Assembly: GCA_025353085.1 (NCBI GenBank)
Contig: JANXRI010000412.1
Span: forward strand, 1 to 6,799
DNA from: Betaproteobacteria bacterium
GTDB lineage: Bacteria; Pseudomonadota; Gammaproteobacteria; Burkholderiales; SG8-41
Direction: 5' to 3'
DNA: 6,799 nucleotides
A model generated the notes under the pieces. It was not told the origin of the DNA, made no database searches, and worked only from the letters and a program-made list of their open reading frames with translations. Below, piece by piece: positions 4,873 to 6,799 of the stretch (positions within the stretch are counted from its first letter, which is position 1; each line of letters begins with the position of its first letter). The position numbers and the translations under genes were made by a program.

Positions 4873-6799
4873 ATGGACCAATTCGCCAAAGAAACAATTC
4901 CAGTAAGCCTCGAAGAAGAAATGCGGCGCTCGTATCTCGACTACGCGATGAGCGTTATCGTGGGCCGCGCGCTACCAGACGTAAGAGACGGATTGAAGCC
5001 GGTGCACCGGCGCGTGCTGTTTGCGATGCACGAACTCTCGAACGACTGGAACCGCGCATATAAAAAGTCGGCACGAATCGTCGGCGACGTAATCGGTAAG
5101 TATCACCCGCATGGCGATACTGCCGTATACGACACAATTGTGCGCATGGCGCAGGATTTTTCGCTGCGCTATCCACTGATCGACGGCCAGGGCAACTTCG
5201 GCTCGGTTGACGGCGACAATGCGGCGGCCATGCGCTACACCGAGATTCGCATGGCGCGCATCGCGAGCGAACTGCTTGGCGACCTTGACAAGGAAACTGT
5301 CGATTTCGGTCCCAACTATGACGGCTCCGAACACGAACCGCTGATCATGCCGTCGAAAATTCCGAACCTGCTGATTAACGGCTCGTCGGGTATCGCGGTC
5401 GGCATGGCAACGAATATTCCGCCACACAATTTGAACGAGGTCGTCGACGCCTGTCAGGCCCTGCTGAAGGATCCCGCAGTCGGTATAGAAGATCTGATAA
5501 AGATCGTGCCTGCGCCCGACTTTCCCACGCGCGGCATTATTTACGGCACCTCGGGCGTCAAAGATGCGCTGCGCACAGGGCGTGGCCGTGTCGTGATACG
5601 CGCTCGCGCCCTCATCGAGAACATGGAGAAGGGCAATCGCCAGGCGATCGTCATCGACGAACTGCCGTACCAGGTCAATAAAGCCAACTTGCTGATCAAA
5701 GTCGGCGAGCTGGTGCGCGATAAGCGACTCGAAGGGATTGCGGAAATCCGCGATGAATCCGACAAGTCGGGCATGCGCGCGGTGATCGAACTGAAACGCG
5801 GCGAGGTGGCCGAGGTGATTCTCAATAACCTCTATAAAGAAACGCAGATGCAGGACAGCTTCGGCGTCAACATGGTGGCGCTGGTCGACGGCCAGCCGCG
5901 CCTGCTGAATCTGCGCCAGATGCTTGATGCATTCCTGCGCCACCGGCGCGAAGTCGTCACGCGGCGCACGATCTTCGAATTGAAAAAGGCGCGCGAACGC
6001 GGCCACATCCTCGAAGGTCTGGCGGTCGCGCTGTCGAACGTCGACGAAGTGATTGCGCTCATCAAGGCGGCGAAAACGCCGGCCGAAGCGAAAGAGCAGT
6101 TGATGGCACGCTTGTGGCGTTCCACGCTGGTCGAAGGAATGTTGTCGCGTGTCGAGCCCATGTCGGCGCGGCCAGCGGGATTGCCGCCTGAATTTGGTTT
6201 TCAGCAAGACGGCTACCGGCTGTCGGAAGCGCAAACGCAGCGCATCCTCGAAATGCAGTTGCAGCGACTGACCGGACTCGAGCAGGACAAGATCGTCGCC
6301 GAGTACAAAGAAGTGATGGACAAGATTGTCGACCTGCTCGACATACTCGCGAGGCCGGAGCGGATCACCGCCATCATCAGCGGCGAACTCGACGACATGA
6401 AGAAGCAGTACGGCGACGAGCGCCGCAGTGAGATCGTCGAAAATACCCAAGACCTTTCGATGGAAGACCTGATCGCGCCGGAGGAGGTGGTGGTCACGTT
6501 GTCGCATGGCGGCTACATGAAATCGCAACCGGTCGCCGACTATCGCGCGCAGAAGCGCGGCGGCAGAGGCAAGCAGGCGACGGCCACCAAGGAAAACGAT
6601 TTCGTCGAAAAGCTGTTCATCGCGAATACACACGATTACATCCTGTGTTTCTCAAACCGCGGCCGTGTTTACTGGCTGAAGGTTTACAGCGTGCCGCAGG
6701 GCGGCCGCAACAGCCGTGGCAAACCCATCGTCAATCTGGTGCCGCTGCTGGAGCACGAGAAAATTACCGCGGTGCTGCCGGTCAAGACGTTCGACGACG
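4873..6799 (+). CDS. gyrA: DNA gyrase subunit A (partial, C-terminus beyond the right edge)
   Basis: GyrA is the DNA-cleaving subunit of the A2B2 type II topoisomerase that introduces negative supercoils using ATP hydrolysed by GyrB. About 642 codons are visible; the family usually has 820-900 residues, so the end of the C-terminal domain is missing. The breakage-reunion domain starts at once (SYLDYAMSVIVGRALPDVRD, 20-39). The quinolone-determining region carries T83 and D87 in HGDTAVYDT. The catalytic Y122 follows R121 in AMRYTEIR (119-126), and I174 in SSGIAVGMATN is the DNA-bending isoleucine. The tower and coiled-coil segment leads to RLTGLEQDK, and the GyrA box QKRGGRG (560-566) marks the C-terminal pinwheel, separating it from ParC. 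Thr83 is the normal residue in many beta- and some gammaproteobacteria. The ATG at 4873 gives the expected N-terminus; the ribosome site is weak (GAG at 4865-4867). The frame is intact throughout. Confidence 0.98.
   Translation, partial: MDQFAKETIPVSLEEEMRRSYLDYAMSVIVGRALPDVRDGLKPVHRRVLFAMHELSNDWNRAYKKSARIVGDVIGKYHPHGDTAVYDTIVRMAQDFSLRYPLIDGQGNFGSVDGDNAAAMRYTEIRMARIASELLGDLDKETVDFGPNYDGSEHEPLIMPSKIPNLLINGSSGIAVGMATNIPPHNLNEVVDACQALLKDPAVGIEDLIKIVPAPDFPTRGIIYGTSGVKDALRTGRGRVVIRARALIENMEKGNRQAIVIDELPYQVNKANLLIKVGELVRDKRLEGIAEIRDESDKSGMRAVIELKRGEVAEVILNNLYKETQMQDSFGVNMVALVDGQPRLLNLRQMLDAFLRHRREVVTRRTIFELKKARERGHILEGLAVALSNVDEVIALIKAAKTPAEAKEQLMARLWRSTLVEGMLSRVEPMSARPAGLPPEFGFQQDGYRLSEAQTQRILEMQLQRLTGLEQDKIVAEYKEVMDKIVDLLDILARPERITAIISGELDDMKKQYGDERRSEIVENTQDLSMEDLIAPEEVVVTLSHGGYMKSQPVADYRAQKRGGRGKQATATKENDFVEKLFIANTHDYILCFSNRGRVYWLKVYSVPQGGRNSRGKPIVNLVPLLEHEKITAVLPVKTFDD

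Noticed and set aside
5119..5121. Thr at GyrA position 83, in the quinolone-resistance region
   Set aside because: Ser83 is the E. coli residue, but Thr83 is wild type in Pseudomonas and Burkholderia, and D87 is unchanged. There is no sign of acquired resistance.
4972..6633. A 553-codon open frame on the minus strand, opposite gyrA
   Set aside because: It lies wholly inside gyrA, whose frame is intact and unmistakable. Long antisense frames arise from G/C-rich third positions. The translation is arginine/histidine/aspartate-rich with no recognisable domain or ribosome site.

Overview
The window looks like chromosomal core sequence from a betaproteobacterium. The GyrA reading frame follows the Burkholderiales/Nitrosomonadales type (start MDQFAKETIP, Thr at position 83, GyrA box QKRGGRG). 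The two OmpA-family proteins have the short Cys-Arg-Thr...Trp-Thr-Pro N-terminal domain typical of that class. I cannot place it to genus from sequence alone. There are six genes: five on the minus strand and one, gyrA, diverging on the plus strand and cut by the right edge. I see no tRNA, rRNA, CRISPR array, insertion sequence or phage gene.

Layout, left to right. Positions 1-151 are a short non-coding or unresolved edge. Positions 152-2837 hold a tightly packed minus-strand operon, transcribed right to left: an amidohydrolase of the MTA/SAH deaminase type (mtaD), ubiG, and a HAD phosphatase. The joins are a 4-nt GTGA overlap and a 1-nt TGATG overlap. Automatic pipelines would call the phosphatase gph, but its motifs and its place beside ubiG fit MupP (MurNAc-6-phosphate phosphatase) better. 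A textbook intrinsic terminator sits at 2851-2881, only 13 nt before the mtaD start. Positions 2898-4550 hold two tandem paralogous OmpA-family lipid-independent periplasmic proteins of the RmpM type: signal peptide, short Cys/Trp domain, proline-rich linker, peptidoglycan-binding OmpA domain, no beta-barrel. A promoter-bearing intergenic region (4551-4872) separates them from gyrA (4873 to the edge).

How the genes fit together. UbiG makes S-adenosylhomocysteine (SAH) as a by-product of ubiquinone synthesis. The deaminase would act on SAH and/or methylthioadenosine. The phosphatase would work in cell-wall sugar recycling (if MupP) or 2-phosphoglycolate clearance (if Gph). The OmpA pair would anchor the outer membrane to peptidoglycan. 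From memory, the order gyrA - (mtnA) - deaminase - ubiG - mupP also occurs in Pseudomonas aeruginosa; here the OmpA pair occupies the place next to gyrA.

I found no clearly new biological system. The points most worth a second look are the MupP reassignment, the unusually conserved N-terminal domain of the OmpA pair, the terminator placed directly against mtaD, and a small upstream ORF with a hairpin and T-run in the gyrA leader.
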